A stretch of DNA of 64,000 nucleotides. Origin: Fasciola hepatica (Eukaryota; Platyhelminthes; Trematoda; Plagiorchiida; Fasciolidae). This document shows positions 21,801-34,135 of this stretch, in pieces; the stretch's first letter is position 1; each line of letters begins with the position of its first letter. The stretch spans positions 12,170,001 to 12,234,000 of the forward strand of contig CANUEZ040000179.1 of NCBI GenBank assembly GCA_948099385.1, given 5' to 3'. The notes beneath the pieces were generated by a model that searched no databases, was not told the DNA's origin, and saw nothing but the letters and a program-made list of their open reading frames with translations. The translations under genes and the position numbers were made by a program.

Positions 21801-24224
21801 GGTTGTTCGTTTGCACGTCTTAGACAACATGTGAACTGAGTTGACTGTGTAACTAAAGCACGGAAAACAGGCCCGATCGGGGTGGCCAGTAGAATGAAAA
21901 GGTTACTTGGATGCACTAAGATAACAGCTGTTCGTTGTGATTGGCACTCAATAGGCTGCATGACTGAAGGTTGAGAAAAATAAAGCTAATAGGTCTGTCG
22001 GGGATTCATCGTTTGTGAAAACTACGAAAACGAGTGTGCTTGTGTTCGCCAACTACAACAGAGACTGTGGTAAGATAATCTTATGGAGGTTAGGATGAAA
22101 CCAGTCATTGGAGGACTTTAGTGTACCGGACTGCGCGAGTGTGCATGACGAGGACAGCAATTCGCCGCTTAAGCGTGAAGGGGTGCAGTGCTCCAACATT
22201 GACTGATGCGGTCGTTGACAGGACGTGTGTTGGGGGTGTGTGAATCGCCAGCATTGGAGGGGTCTTAGAACATCTACCACTAACGGTTTGAGTGACAGTT
22301 ACAGAATGACATACTGGCCCTGTTAGGGCAGCCGAATGAACACAAACTGACAGGTTGAGAACCCCAAAAATAACGGAGGGCTGTGGAAGATTCGTCGTTT
22401 TCGAGAAGTACCGATACCAATTGGCATGCGAAAGTTATAGTCCTGGCAGGATTGACTGAAATAACAGTGATGTGCGTTCGCGCTTATCGTTTTATTAGAT
22501 CATATCTAGCCGAGGATGGTGGTATATCCAGTACATCTTCATCTAATTAGGGTGGTTACGATTACGGGATGACATAAACGAGTGCATATCATGACAACTA
22601 AAACTTAATTCATTTACTTCGATCTTTATTTTCGTGTTTCGGACGAATAATTGACGGGGTTACGGCGAACATATAGATGCACCTTTTGTAGCTCCATGTT
22701 TGTGAACACGTACTGATGAACTAGCTAGTCATATCAGTTTCGACTGTAATAGAGTGAATGATCACAATTGATAACAAAATGTTGACCACTTGTCGCCCAC
22801 CTCATCTACGGTCTCGCTTCCAAATCATTTCACTTCTAAAGCAGCTTTCTGATTGATTTAGTGGTGCATTACCAGGAATACCAGTCTTTAGCACTTCTTT
22901 ATTGAGATGAGCCGGTGTGGGCAGTAGATTGTTCGACAATGTCTTCTAATTTCCGATCTGTGTCACTACCAAACGTATTCCATGTACTTCTATACACTGT
23001 ACCGTTGCCGATATGGTCGAAATGATGTTATTCAGAAATCTAGGTAACTACATGGTTCACTAGAATTGCTTGCTTTTACCACCAGTTGATTGGAATTTTT
23101 TCCAGTTTTGTCGAGTTAAGTCAGAATGCGGTATAGCTACACGGTTTGTCGCCTAAAGCGAAGTGCTCTGTTAGGAAACCGATCAATTTAAGGTGAAAGA
23201 TAACACTGAATCGTTATATTACTTCAATGGACCTTTCCAAAATGACAAAATCTTACACTAGATGACCGGCAAAATTATGAGGGAATAACGAACTCCCATA
23301 AAATTGCTGACATGTCCAAGATTCTCCTATTTCCCTGATATGCGACTTTACCATAACAAGCGAAGAGCTGCCTCATACTGGAAAGACGAGGGGAAAAACC
23401 TCGACAGAACGGCTACGTGTCCGTACGGACACCTTTCATCATAAAGCTGGAAAAGATGACCCACACAAACTAATCAGACCAACTTCGAAGGCCAGTAGTG
23501 AGATCTTTTGATATATACCAAGGTCATTAGGGGAATGGAATGGAATGCAACTATGAAAGACCACTTCAGCGAACTTCTAAGGAGACGTGTTAAACTTATC
23601 ATCAGGAAAAGTCACGAAACGTCAACGATTTGCCATGAAAATCAAGTTATTCAGTTTTAACTACGAGCTAGTGTCCCCTTGGACTCCCCTGGCGTTCTAG
23701 TGCTTATAAAGAGATAACGCGAATTATGCTAAGTGCTACTATATGCGCGCAAATATTCGTGCACACAATAATCGCAGTTACCAGAACAAACAAAAACAAT
23801 CATCACCCATCTTTATTCGACATCTTGATAAAGCCTAGTCCATCCGTTTAGCATCGAAAACATCATGACACTACACGGTTCCCGATGAGTATTCGAAAGA
23901 AAATTATGGTTTTGGAGAGGTCGCAGTGTCTGATCTGTAGTGTGAGTCGTAACACTCAATACGGTTCATATCAGGGACCTTTTGCAATAAGATTTACACG
24001 CCTTCAAGAAATTTTATATACACCATACGGATGGTAATTTTAATTCTGTCACTAATGCGACAGATCCAACTTTTTTATTGTCCGATATATTGTAAAAGGA
24101 ATTGGTGTTAATGATATTAACCTGTTACCGCATACGTTGTGACTGTCGGAAAACAATCTGGACGACCGGCCTCATAAACTTGAGGACTTCAGAGGAGATG
24201 AATAAATATTTGTATCTATTCATC
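21801..24224. other. Unannotated stretch
   Basis: AT-rich, with few and very short open frames. No recognisable element or gene. Confidence 0.5.
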
Positions 24225-24620
24225 GATAATCTTGGTCTCACGGCAACTTTAACTGGCGTGAATTTTGTGAGTATGCAAATTTACAGCCTGCGCAGTCAGG
24301 CCGACGCTCACATCCCAAGTGGGTTTTTCGGCAATTTGCCTACTGACAAGCATAAAAGTAGCGCGGTGCAGAATGTGGGTTGAATAGACTACGGCAAGTC
24401 TCTACAATTCTTTTCACGACTTGAAAACACACTGTACAACCCCTGAAGACATCGTGCATTCACTCAGTCAATGGATGTACACGAAAACTACTTGTGTCCA
24501 AGTGACGGTAACCGAATAGCACTTACGTCGATATTCGTACAAACTTATAGGAGTGAGTACAGTGATAATTTTGCGTACTAGGCACGTTATTGCAGACAGT
24601 AAATCATTCGCTCGCAATCC
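24225..24620 (+). repeat. Three-arm repeat family D, arms Y then Z
   Basis: 24225-24430 is arm Y (inverse of 18445-18670). 24430-24620 is arm Z, matching the reverse complement of 26345-26510. The junction contains aaaacacactgtaca, again close to the central palindrome. Confidence 0.75.
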
Positions 24621-24915
24621 ACGTTGGCTTATCACTTGAATAAGGGCTTCCGAGGTTAATATAATACCATGAGGCAGTCAAATTCTCAGTAAAATAGTGG
24701 TTCTGTAATAATCAAATGATCATATCAGCGATACATGTATTGAATATGAAAAATGGGCCACAGAAGCAAAAACCCACATTCGAGGTGAACTACCAGCGGT
24801 CTTAAGCGAGAGACTCTGTCACTTGTTGATCCGAGCCTGAAAGTGACCAAATTCAAGATGGCCGACCAGTCAGAGCAAACCTCAGAAGAATCTTCCAACA
24901 ACAACGTAAATATAG

Positions 24916-25119
24916 GTAAGTGTTTATTTTTCGGCAACACAGCGTTGTCCGAAAAGATGGTAGTCTGTTAACATTTCGGTTACCTCGGGTAACCTTTCTC
25001 AAGACTAGTTTGCAATCAGTTGTTAAGTGGTCTTGAGAAAGGTTACCCGCAGTAACCGAAAAGTTTACAGACTACCAAATTTTCCGACAACGCTGTGCTA
25101 CCGAAAAATAAACACTTAC
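24916..25119. repeat. Foldback hairpin, family C (complete)
   Basis: The left arm (24916-25005) and right arm (25030-25119) are near-perfect inverted repeats of about 90 bp with a 24-bp loop. Matching blocks include gtaagtgtttatttttcgg and ggttacc-gggtaacctttc. The structure resembles a foldback or MITE-type element. Half-copies occur at 4138-4215 and 35225-35325. Confidence 0.85.
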
Positions 25120-25799
25120 ACTAACAACAAATCACATAGCGCATCGTTTTTCGATACACTCCAAACTGATCTCGTCTCCCATACATTGAGAAGACAAATA
25201 GTCTAAAATCAAGCCTGACCACTTAATTAGCAGTCGGTAGCAAAACACAGAAAACAGGATAACACATACAGAGTTGCAGTTATCGTCGTCGATTGTTTTT
25301 GACGGTGCTGCTTGCGTGACAGTGGAGTTGGCCGCTGCCATGGCGTACAGGTCCATAGGCATATATTTGATAAAATCGATAACGTTCAAGATGCGGTCAT
25401 TTGTAATCCGTCAGTAGCTAGTTTTTTAATCACTAAAATGCCATTTTGTGTCAAGGTTCCAAATTCTTCTTTTAGTCGTCGGGGCCAGTTCGATCACAGT
25501 AAGATCCTGTTTATCCTTGAATCATGGTTTCCCAAGTAAGCAGTAGATGAATGAAAGCTCTTCAACTGATTTAGTACTAGTGTAGTGGAGCAGGTCATAT
25601 ATCACTCGAAACGTAGTATGTTTGCCTGAAAACAGTTACTGATAACGGAGCGATAAAGAACGCGATGACGCCACACGGACAGAGAATTGAGAGCTCCAAC
25701 ACAGTGTACGAAGCGTAAGATGACACCCTCCCACGGAGTGAGTACCGGAACAGCTCTTCTTTTTTACACTTCCCTATTGTATAACTATAGTACAGTACT

Positions 25800-25930
25800 T
25801 CAGGAAGGAAGCAGCTATCGACTGAGGGTGACCGGTGGAGGAGCGGGGATTCGAACCCGGGACTGAAGGGTCCAAAGACCACTGCAGTAATCCCAAAGGA
25901 GAAAACCGACTGGGTATAGTAACGTGCTTT
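25800..25930 (-). mobile_element. tRNA-derived SINE head
   Basis: On the minus strand a perfect B box (GGTTCGAATCC within cccgggttcgaatccccgc) is preceded about 45 bp upstream by an A-box-like region. No cloverleaf acceptor pairing was found, so it is not called a tRNA gene. Confidence 0.5.
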
Positions 25931-25944
25931 GGAAACACCGTGTT

Positions 25945-26130
25945 TTACGAAATGACTCACCATATAGTGTCTCACCAGAGAAAAACCGTGCGTTGTTAAG
26001 AATCATCACAAGTGTATATCCACCCTGCTCCAACTGAGGGACTCGAACCCGAATTGTATGATTTTGTGCAATCACAAGGATACCCAGGCTGGTTCTCGTC
26101 TGTTTGTTCCATGACATTAGATAATGCCCT
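25945..26130 (-). mobile_element. tRNA-hammerhead SINE, copy 1 (degenerate)
   Basis: On the minus strand the B box GGTTCGAGTCC is followed by ggtggatatacactt, TGATGA and ttcttaacaa. This is the same order as the better copies at 50.1, 51.2 and 61.4 kb. The ribozyme's GAAAC block is lost. Confidence 0.55.
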
Positions 26131-26344
26131 TCCATCACTGGTGATAACAACCCCGGTCAGTCGTACAGTGATCGAATCCTTTGGTAAAATTCTTCTCCAA
26201 AGGGTGCCTAAGTCAAACGAATGTGTAGCAAATAACTTACAGAGCTTGGTTACCTGATCGATTCCATCAGTAAAAGATTGAAATGGTCTATGGAATGATT
26301 CATAATTTTCAATAAATGACAAGCTATACATAAAAGCATCTCAG

Positions 26345-26715
26345 TTTTCTTCGAACAACACTTGTCCAGTACGCAGAATTATCACTGTACTCACTACTAT
26401 AAGTTTGCACGAATACCGATATAAGCGCAATTTGGTTACCGTCAGTTTGATACAAATGATTTTCGTATAAATCCATTGACTGAGTGAACGCATGATGTTT
26501 TCAGGGGACTGTACAGTGTTTCCCAGTACAGCATTCACTCCGGAGGTTCAAATTTCTACGTATGCTACTAAAAGCAACAATAGCAGTTAGGTTTTGACAT
26601 CTCTGATACTTGCGGCGAAAAGAACACGCTTTCCACCTGTGAATGGCGATGAACAATACGAATATTTTCTAACTAATGTCTCGAAAGTGTTCTCTTTTAT
26701 CGCAGAGTGACTACA
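26345..26715 (-). repeat. Three-arm repeat family D, arms X then Z
   Basis: On the minus strand it starts gtcactctgcg and runs through arm X. It passes the ctgtactgggaaacactgta junction and continues into arm Z. Arm X is roughly 85 percent identical by eye to 18243-18420. Confidence 0.75.
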
Positions 26716-27024
26716 TAATGCTACCGACTTAACCTTACAGCAGTGTCAGTGGTATGTCAACCAATACTGATTTATTTATTGCAAATAAAGTGGTCATGTT
26801 GGACACTTTTATAGCGACTTGTATGGAATGCCCGAGTCAAATAGCAATCTAAGTAATATTCGCTAGGTGGTATATCATCCATTAGCACAATGTTTATCGC
26901 TAACCTGCTCGCAGTTCAGTGGCGTATAATCACATTGGTCTCCTGAATTTCAGAAACCCCCACGAATGTGATTCCATTGAAAAATCTTTCGTCACGCAGT
27001 AATAAAGCTTCATCTCACCAATGA

Positions 27025-27175
27025 AAACCATAGAAGAGCTGTACAACCATTTCATCCTTCCTAGGAATCAATAATAGTGCTCATCCACCGAGACCCAACT
27101 GAGACCCAAACCCAGGGTGAACGATTAAAAGTCGAACACCTAACCACCAGGCCATCCGGACTGATTCTCAAGGGT
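27025..27175 (-). mobile_element. tRNA-hammerhead SINE, copy 2
   Basis: On the minus strand the A box TGGCCTGGTGGTTAGGTG and B box GGTTTGGGTCTC form a clear tRNA-type promoter. Then come ggtggatgagcactatta, a degenerate core, the stem-II-like ttcctaggaaggat, GAAA, ggttgtacag and cttctatgg. The ribozyme's CUGAUGA is damaged. Confidence 0.7.
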
Positions 27176-27681
27176 TTGAATAACGTCGTCCTTAAATGGC
27201 ACGGCACCCTTCTACAACCGACTGAGAGCCCCTCAAGTTTCTCTCATGCATTGTTAAACTCGAGGGCAGTGGAAGAGACGTATGCCTATAACATTATAGG
27301 CCCTCTATCGGTAACCATTAGAAGGAACAATTACTTATAATGCCAGAGTGGGCGGTTTTATTTGGATCAGGCGTGTCAACCATCTCGGATCTAGAAATAC
27401 GCTGTATGACTTAATGGAAAGTTCTTCTAATTTCGTACCTATTGATGAATCATCATGTGAGGACAAGCACAGAAGATGTTGGCATCCTCATGGAGACAAG
27501 TGAACAACTAAACAGGAGTAACTCAATATAAGTTCGAGCTCGAATACGCTGGTTGGATATCAACCCCGGGAATCGAACGTATGAGGCAACATTAGCTCAT
27601 AATACCAAACGTTCTAAAAAGAGGAACGTTTGCTGAGACCGAAAACCAATCTCATACATACCACGGTTGATATCCGTTCAA

Positions 27682-27873
27682 GCTTATCGGGGTGGAAATG
27701 ATTGGTCAGTCTTTTTGTGACCTTTGCACGCACCACCCAATCGATCCGTGCACACTGTACTCGCATCCTCTTCGTCTTGTAAAACCATTCTGAAGTAAAC
27801 CTCAGTACAGTTTCCCGATCCACTGTTTTTTTAATTCTCTTTCTTACCGGAGTTATCAGGCCAGGGGTGTTCG
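27682..27873 (+). repeat. Dispersed repeat family A, copy 3
   Basis: Same orientation as copy 1 at 515-705; shares gcttatcggggtggaaatg, ggtcagtctttttgtgacc and cttgtaaaaccattc. Confidence 0.65.
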
Positions 27874-29240
27874 TTGTACCAGTTGGTTTGAATGCTTCCG
27901 CGTGTAGCGCGATGCGCTATGGCTTTGTGCCAAATAACCAGCGCAAGAAGTAGTCGTAATCTGATGGCAGTATCAATTTGGAATCAACAAGACCGTTAGT
28001 ATTTGGTTACGTCATGGCCTACAAATGATGTCATGGACTGATTCAATTCCAAGCGAAAGTCCTGTACCCGTCGGTTGGCTTTGCATCACTTACATTGTAA
28101 TTCGAATGTATATCAGTTGGCACTAGTCAGATGTGTGCCACTCTCCCATAAACCGGGATGTTTTTACGGATTAAAAGCTGAGTAAACAAATATTTTACTG
28201 ACGAATTCAAAGTGGAAGCAAATATACTTAGCGGCCTAGATGGCAACCTATTTGGGCCACCGACTTTTTGACATTTATTCGTTCCGAATGGACTTTCAAC
28301 CAGTCGATCTTTAATTGATTTATTTCCTCATGCAGCAGTCTTTGTGTACTATTAGTAGTGAGCGTAGAAACCTTATTTTCTATAAAGTATCCATCGAGAT
28401 CATTAGTTTTGATCGACGGTAGATCATTTTTCCCGGAAATTTGTATTGTTGAGTAGTAGGCGAGCGCAAGCGAAATCACGCTTTTTACATCTATTTATTT
28501 TTTTATTTGTATGGTATGTTGCCTACTTACAAGTATACAAGTAGTAAGCCGCTAGCTTTAAATGACTCATGGTGTTTTCGGGCTTTTAGAGCATATCGTA
28601 CATGAAACTAATCGTATGTGCACTCGTGTTTTTGGTCTTGTCAGTTTTTGGCTTCCTTGGTGTCTGGCACGAGCTATTTATTAACAGGTCTAAGTACTAC
28701 ACGCAATTAAGTGAGGGTTAACAGCCAAGGTGAGGCAGAACTCGTGGTCAGTAAAGTATTCTTCTCCAGGATACAACCTTCCCGAATGCAGTGACCCCAG
28801 TGAGAGAAACATTTTTGCTGTGAAAGGAAATTTTCTCTGTAGATGACCTCCCACCACGCAACAGACTCCCCAGAACTGAACAAGAAGCACATTCACTTTG
28901 GTTTTACCCATGAACAGGAAACATTTTCGGGTCCTATATATATGACAGTTTCGTCTTCCGAACGAAACTGGTGGTGCTTATTTTGTCTAGGGATAAGATA
29001 TCAGTTTTGTGGCACGTCAACACATTTGACCTATTGAGACCTTACGTGGTGCTCCACTTCAAACTCAGGGTCTGGTCGCCGGACATTAATAATTATGCAA
29101 TGGGCCTTTGAGGCTAGGGGTATGCCCCTTCTACTGGAAGCATGATCAACCAAGTAAGAAAAAAGTTAGAACCACCAGGCCATCGGCTCTGAGGAGTTCC
29201 AGACATACTGACCGAGTCTAATCCGAGTCAGTCAGAAATA
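27874..29240. other. Unannotated stretch with a possible SINE head
   Basis: Near 29165-29190 the minus strand reads GATGGCCTGGTGGTTCTAAC, resembling the A box of the hammerhead SINE, but no ribozyme follows. Nothing else recognised. Confidence 0.4.
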
Positions 29241-30730
29241 ATGTTAAATACTTTAGTTGATTGAGGGTGCTTGGGTTTCCGTCTCGTGCTAAGAAGTCGA
29301 TATTATTTGCTTGTCAATGTGACCCGGACATTAATAAACTGAACAGTTATCCTGCTACTAGTAAGCCGTTTTTGTATCAGAGTTTAACTGACTTTGAGAT
29401 GACACATCTCGGCATCACGCTTTTCGCTCACGAGCTGTACTCAGTTGTGCTTAGGGTTATCAAGTGGCCACAAGTCCTTCTGGGTAAACTTAGTTTAAAA
29501 AAGCATATTTTTAAAAACCTCCGCCTCAAAATTGACGCTACTTATGTGACCTCTTCCTTTTTATCCTCTCTCTACCTGAGAGTAATACCCCTCAGTAAGA
29601 AACATCGTGAGCGACCCTGGTTGGTGTTTCTTGCTGAAAGGTCAGATAGATTAACAAAACCGTCTGTAAAATACATATCCGATGACTAGCATGTTGGAAA
29701 CGATGTAGCCCATCATCTCAAGGGCCCAGTGCACTACTACTCGAAGAAGGCTTCGTCATCATGAACCCGAGACCTGTAATTCAAGGTCCTGCAAATCCAT
29801 CTGCTAACAAAATGTTTGGGTTTGACTCCCGCTGCAGTTAATGACTTTCCACATTTGAATCTGCTCAAAGTTTGTCAGATCTGTGAAGCTGAATCTCTTA
29901 TATTTGACAGTCTTGTCTTCCGCATAACTATTGTGCCTCTCTCGAGCGGTTTGCTACCCCCATTGAACGGGAGCTTTTATGGTCCATAGGTTGTCTGTTC
30001 ACTGTGGTTTAATCACCCTAAATGTGTGGTTTGCTATCGAATATGCTTGTCTGGTTCTCGCACTGTACACGCAGACCGTCGACTTCGCGTTCCGAGAATT
30101 GGTAGTAGGGCTTCGTTTTCTACAAACCACTCAATCCCTGGACGAGTGTCCCACACAATATCACTCAATCACCTAAGAGAGGCTAATAGGCGGACTTTTA
30201 ACCCTCCACTCCTCCAAAGGGGCAGCATCATTATGTATTTGTGTGTACACTCAAGAAGCTTCAAAATCTGTGCAGACGAAATTGTCAAGTATTCATGAGT
30301 AGTTTCTCTCTAACCTTACCGTTGTATTCTGCTTGCCTGGAAACACAGGCACAAATGGAGTGTGCTACTTACTTTGAATAACTAATTAAGGATTATCTAA
30401 TTGCGTCATTAGAGGTACTGCTGACCAAAAGAATAACGAAACCGTTTCCCACCGAGTGGATACGGTCAGTTTGGTTAACCCCAGCTTTAGGTATCCCCCG
30501 TATGCTTCGGTTATGGCCAGTTTATTTTCAAGGGGCAAAATACCGGAATGCCTTATTTCACAAGCTGGTCACTTCCATATCCTTTTCCTTAAACTTAATA
30601 AATATTGTGATACCCAATTTTATACGACAACCGGAAACTGGACGGGGTAAGCTGCAATCAAATGAAAACACTTTGCTCTACAGTCTAGAGTCTTGCGTTA
30701 TTCAGCTCTGCGAAAATAAGGGTTTAGGTT
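29241..30730 (+). other. Unidentified cluster of plus-strand open frames
   Basis: A 142-codon frame (29261-29689, with SILFACQCDPDINKLNSYP and LRLKIDATYVTSSF) is followed by shorter frames (29979-30300, 30456-30732) in different phases. The density of open sequence suggests a decayed protein-coding element, perhaps a retroelement ORF. I cannot name a domain, and no splice sites join the pieces. Confidence 0.35.
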
Positions 30731-31319
30731 GAATCGGCTGGAGATCGCTGAGCTTGGCTTTTGGGATTTATTGCCACAGAAATCCCAGTGGTATTTTTGA
30801 CGTAATATTCATCCTACTTATGTACTGACCTGTCTAGATTCAGTTATGTTAATCGTGAAGTGAACCATTCTCAATGTTTCCCAAACAGTACTGGTAGCCA
30901 CGGAAGCAGACTGAAAACCGATTCGAAATAAAGGAGTCCAATTCACCATGTAGTACGCGTTCCACCGCTCCGTTGTACGATGAAAAATGATTCGCGAGCA
31001 CGAAGTGCAGTATCATGTGCGCAGCGTTTTATAGAATAACATGAAAACAACTTGGTTTCACTTTAATTTATGTTACTGCCTGGGAATATGGCTTGTTGCT
31101 GGTTTTCCATCTCGATTATTCGATCCGTTCTGACCATCATTCTCCGCATTTTAAGTTACGGACTCTTGGTACTCATGAGTAACAGATCATTTACTGATAA
31201 TCAGTAAAAGCTGTACCTGGACATGTCTACCATCAATCTATTTTTACAACAGATGGAGACGGATATCCTTACTCATAAACGCCTCTCATGTGCACATATC
31301 GAACTCAAGCCCGCTCACA

Positions 31320-31480
31320 GACTGTAAAACCAGCAAACGAAGTGCATAAGACAGTGGGCGAATGACAAAAGACAGACAAGTTTTCAGTTACGTTCAATAT
31401 TGCGATTCAGTTCAGTTGTCGCATAAAGGCCTGGCGGTCACAGGGGCCACGAAGTAGAAGGTCCTTGATTAAACAAATTA
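31320..31480 (+). repeat. Dispersed repeat family B, copy 3 (diverged)
   Basis: Shares aagtgcataagacagtgggc, a cagttacgttcaatatt block and aaaggcctggcggtcac with copies 1 and 2. Confidence 0.55.
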
Positions 31481-33358
31481 CAGATTCCTCTGCGTTTCTT
31501 TAACTATCGATTAAAGTGATAAACCAACTGAACCCACTCACTCCTACTCAAACTACGATCAGGAATGGAATTGTTGTCTGCGGTCCGACTGGTTGATTTC
31601 ACTCAACTTATTCTCCTGCCTGCATATAGCGACATATGCACACAAATTTACGTGCGCTTTCGGTCCCAGACAGCCTATCGATCTGTCGCATCCACGCACC
31701 CCACGCGTTATAACCTCCTTGGCCATGCCTTTACCGGGGCACTTAGCCATTCATACTTTGGTTTTCTGCCTGTAAATGTTTGCTCCGGGCCACCTTCATG
31801 CAAGGACATACCAGCCCTGACGACGTGAATATATCTTCAGATCACGCAGGTAAAAGTGGTATATTTCTACTTCTATGATTTGGAAGATGCACCTGGCTCA
31901 CTGATGAGGTAAAGGCTCCCGCTACCCCGGTTGAGCGGATCGGTACGTTTTCGTGACAGCAACTTTTCCCAACTGCCATCGACGGGCGAGCATCTCTCGG
32001 ATCATCTTCAAATGTGTTGGCATGAAACGACCGGCGCTTTCAATCACGTGACAGATTTTGATTGAACTGTGCACATCCAGGTACGACTTGATCTCTTATT
32101 TTCGCGTTTGTGATTTGGCTACCTACTAATGCATCAGTAGGCGATGATAGATCAGCGCTTATATAGTGCACTCTGAAAGTTCGGCCTCGTGATAAGAACA
32201 ACCCACACGAGATCAATTTTTCGTCCTCACGAAAATCGACTAGCAGATCTGCAGTATTCATTTTTTGATTTTGTCTTATCAATGAACCGCCCGCGGTAAC
32301 CATGGTAGAATAATCCCTGTTATTATTTCAATGAGACAACAGAATGCTTATTGGCTATTATGTTTCAGGGAGTCTGTATTTTTGTGTTCGGTGAAAAAAG
32401 AAAGCGATTCCCAATTCTTTTGAGCTCCACAGATTGAGCGCAAGGAGAAGATGTTTTTTACTCGTTTTATGTGTGTGCGTGTTATTTGCCATTTTTGCTG
32501 TCAAGTGAAAAAGGCGGAAGAACGACGATCCTATTTCAGATGCATGATAAGACCTGTGGGATTGATTTCGATTGGAGTAGTGTAAGACGAGATGGGGTTA
32601 CTTTCGGCAACAACATCAGACAAATCATCACGTGCTTGTTTATTCTGGTGTTCATGTCAGTGAAAAGATCTGTTACCCATTACCGGGTACGCATGTACGT
32701 CGTGATCCGGGAGACCTATTAGTTATACCTATCAAAGTTACTGAACACACTGTACATGTCTGAATCCACTTGTTGACGTAAGTTCAGCAACGCACGTGCA
32801 CGCGACTGTACACACACAAGCATACAGGCAAACACTAACACAGAACGAATAAACGAATGTCCTATCGGGAATGAGAGATGGATGGTAACTGGAAAAAATA
32901 ACCAGAAATAGAGCATGATAATTTTTGACTAATGTTAAGTGTTATTACACCGTCGCCTTATGTAGAAAGAGCTGAATAATTGGTATGTGTGTGTGTGTGT
33001 GATTTGAAGTAAGAGGGTGCGGGTGGAGTACGAAGGCAAGCACCATTGATTCCTAGGGACACAGCCAGCAGAGTGCTGTAAATGCAATCTAATTTTTTTC
33101 ACAAGCCACCACGGGATAGTGTTTGAAATTCAGTCACGAACAGTGTTCCACTTGTTTGGATAGTGATTCAGAGCTTGGGATGTGGAAGAGGCGGAAAATC
33201 TGATGGGGTCATGGGTGATCTAAGGCAAGCTATGGCGTTTTGACCTGAAAACGCAGTGATTCTGAGTGTGTAATGTGATTTTGTGTTTTTACAGGTTATT
33301 GTTATTTGGCCAACATTGACTGTTGAGCACGGTTTTACTGTTGCGGGTTTATGTGCGT
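31481..33358. other. Unannotated stretch
   Basis: No exon, element or strong repeat recognised apart from a short (GT)n run at 32986-33001. It lies 3' of the minus-strand gene. Confidence 0.5.
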
Positions 33359-33364
33359 TTTATT
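33359..33364 (-). terminator. Candidate polyadenylation signal AATAAA
   Basis: AATAAA on the minus strand lies about 430 nt downstream of the stop codon of the membrane-protein gene. It is the first canonical hexamer I noticed after that stop. Cleavage would follow 10-30 nt downstream. Confidence 0.4.
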
Positions 33365-33791
33365 TAGAAAGATACTACACGGTATAAGTCTCTGGACGTT
33401 TGATGTGTTTCGTTAGACATATTGTTTTTTTAGGCTGATGGACTGATCAGTGTTTTGGTTGAATTCTATGCACATACATGTAAAGTCCTGGTCTATCTGT
33501 TTACTTGGATATAGACTAAGAGGCAAGGCTCATCCGAGTCGAGGCCCGATAACAGGTAGCAATAAACGGTATGATTTTCTGCTCATCTTTTGTTCCGTGA
33601 GAGTTATGCGCATTCCGTTGGGCGATAGACAAAGGACCCGGGAGTGAAGACACCACAGAGAAGAGGTTCAACAACAGGCACTTAATAAAGTTTGACTCCA
33701 CTCTCTCGCTCTCTGTGCTTAGGTGGCGCTTTTCAACAAGTATAAGAGAAGGATGGTAATGATAATGGTGAGGGTGGTAATGGGAATCTGC

Positions 33792-34135
33792 TCATGCTTC
33801 GTATTCATACACGTAGGACTCGATTGGTTCAAGTTCCTCACTTGATCCACTGGGAACACGTGATGGCCGTAGATGGAGCCGATGAACTGGTCTAACTGTG
33901 TCTGTGATCGATGGATACACTGGTGCACCTGTTGGTTTGGAGGACTCCATATTTGAGAATACCATACCGTCACCACCCACACTACCAGTACCACCGATAC
34001 GGCGAACCATATGCCGATAATGATGTGAGAAAGGATCCGTCGATGATTGTTGTTGTTGTTGTTGTTGCGTTCCCGGGAATGTCATCAGCTGGGGCGACGA
34101 TCCTTCCGAATCGGAACTGTACTCATGCGGTGATG
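33792..34135 (-). CDS. Membrane-protein gene, terminal coding exon
   Basis: The acceptor follows a pyrimidine-rich tract ending ccccattcag, and two bases complete a codon from the previous exon. The exon encodes 113 residues of cytoplasmic tail plus a TGA stop at 33794-33792. It opens SPHEYSSDSEGSSPQLM, then has a run of seven Gln (CAA codons, seen as a TTG repeat on the plus strand). Ser/Gly/Pro-rich sequence follows, and the exon ends in an acidic, Tyr-containing ELEPIESYVYEYEA. No folded domain is apparent. The upstream in-frame sequence in the intron is excluded because the acceptor phase fits only at 34135. Confidence 0.82.
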
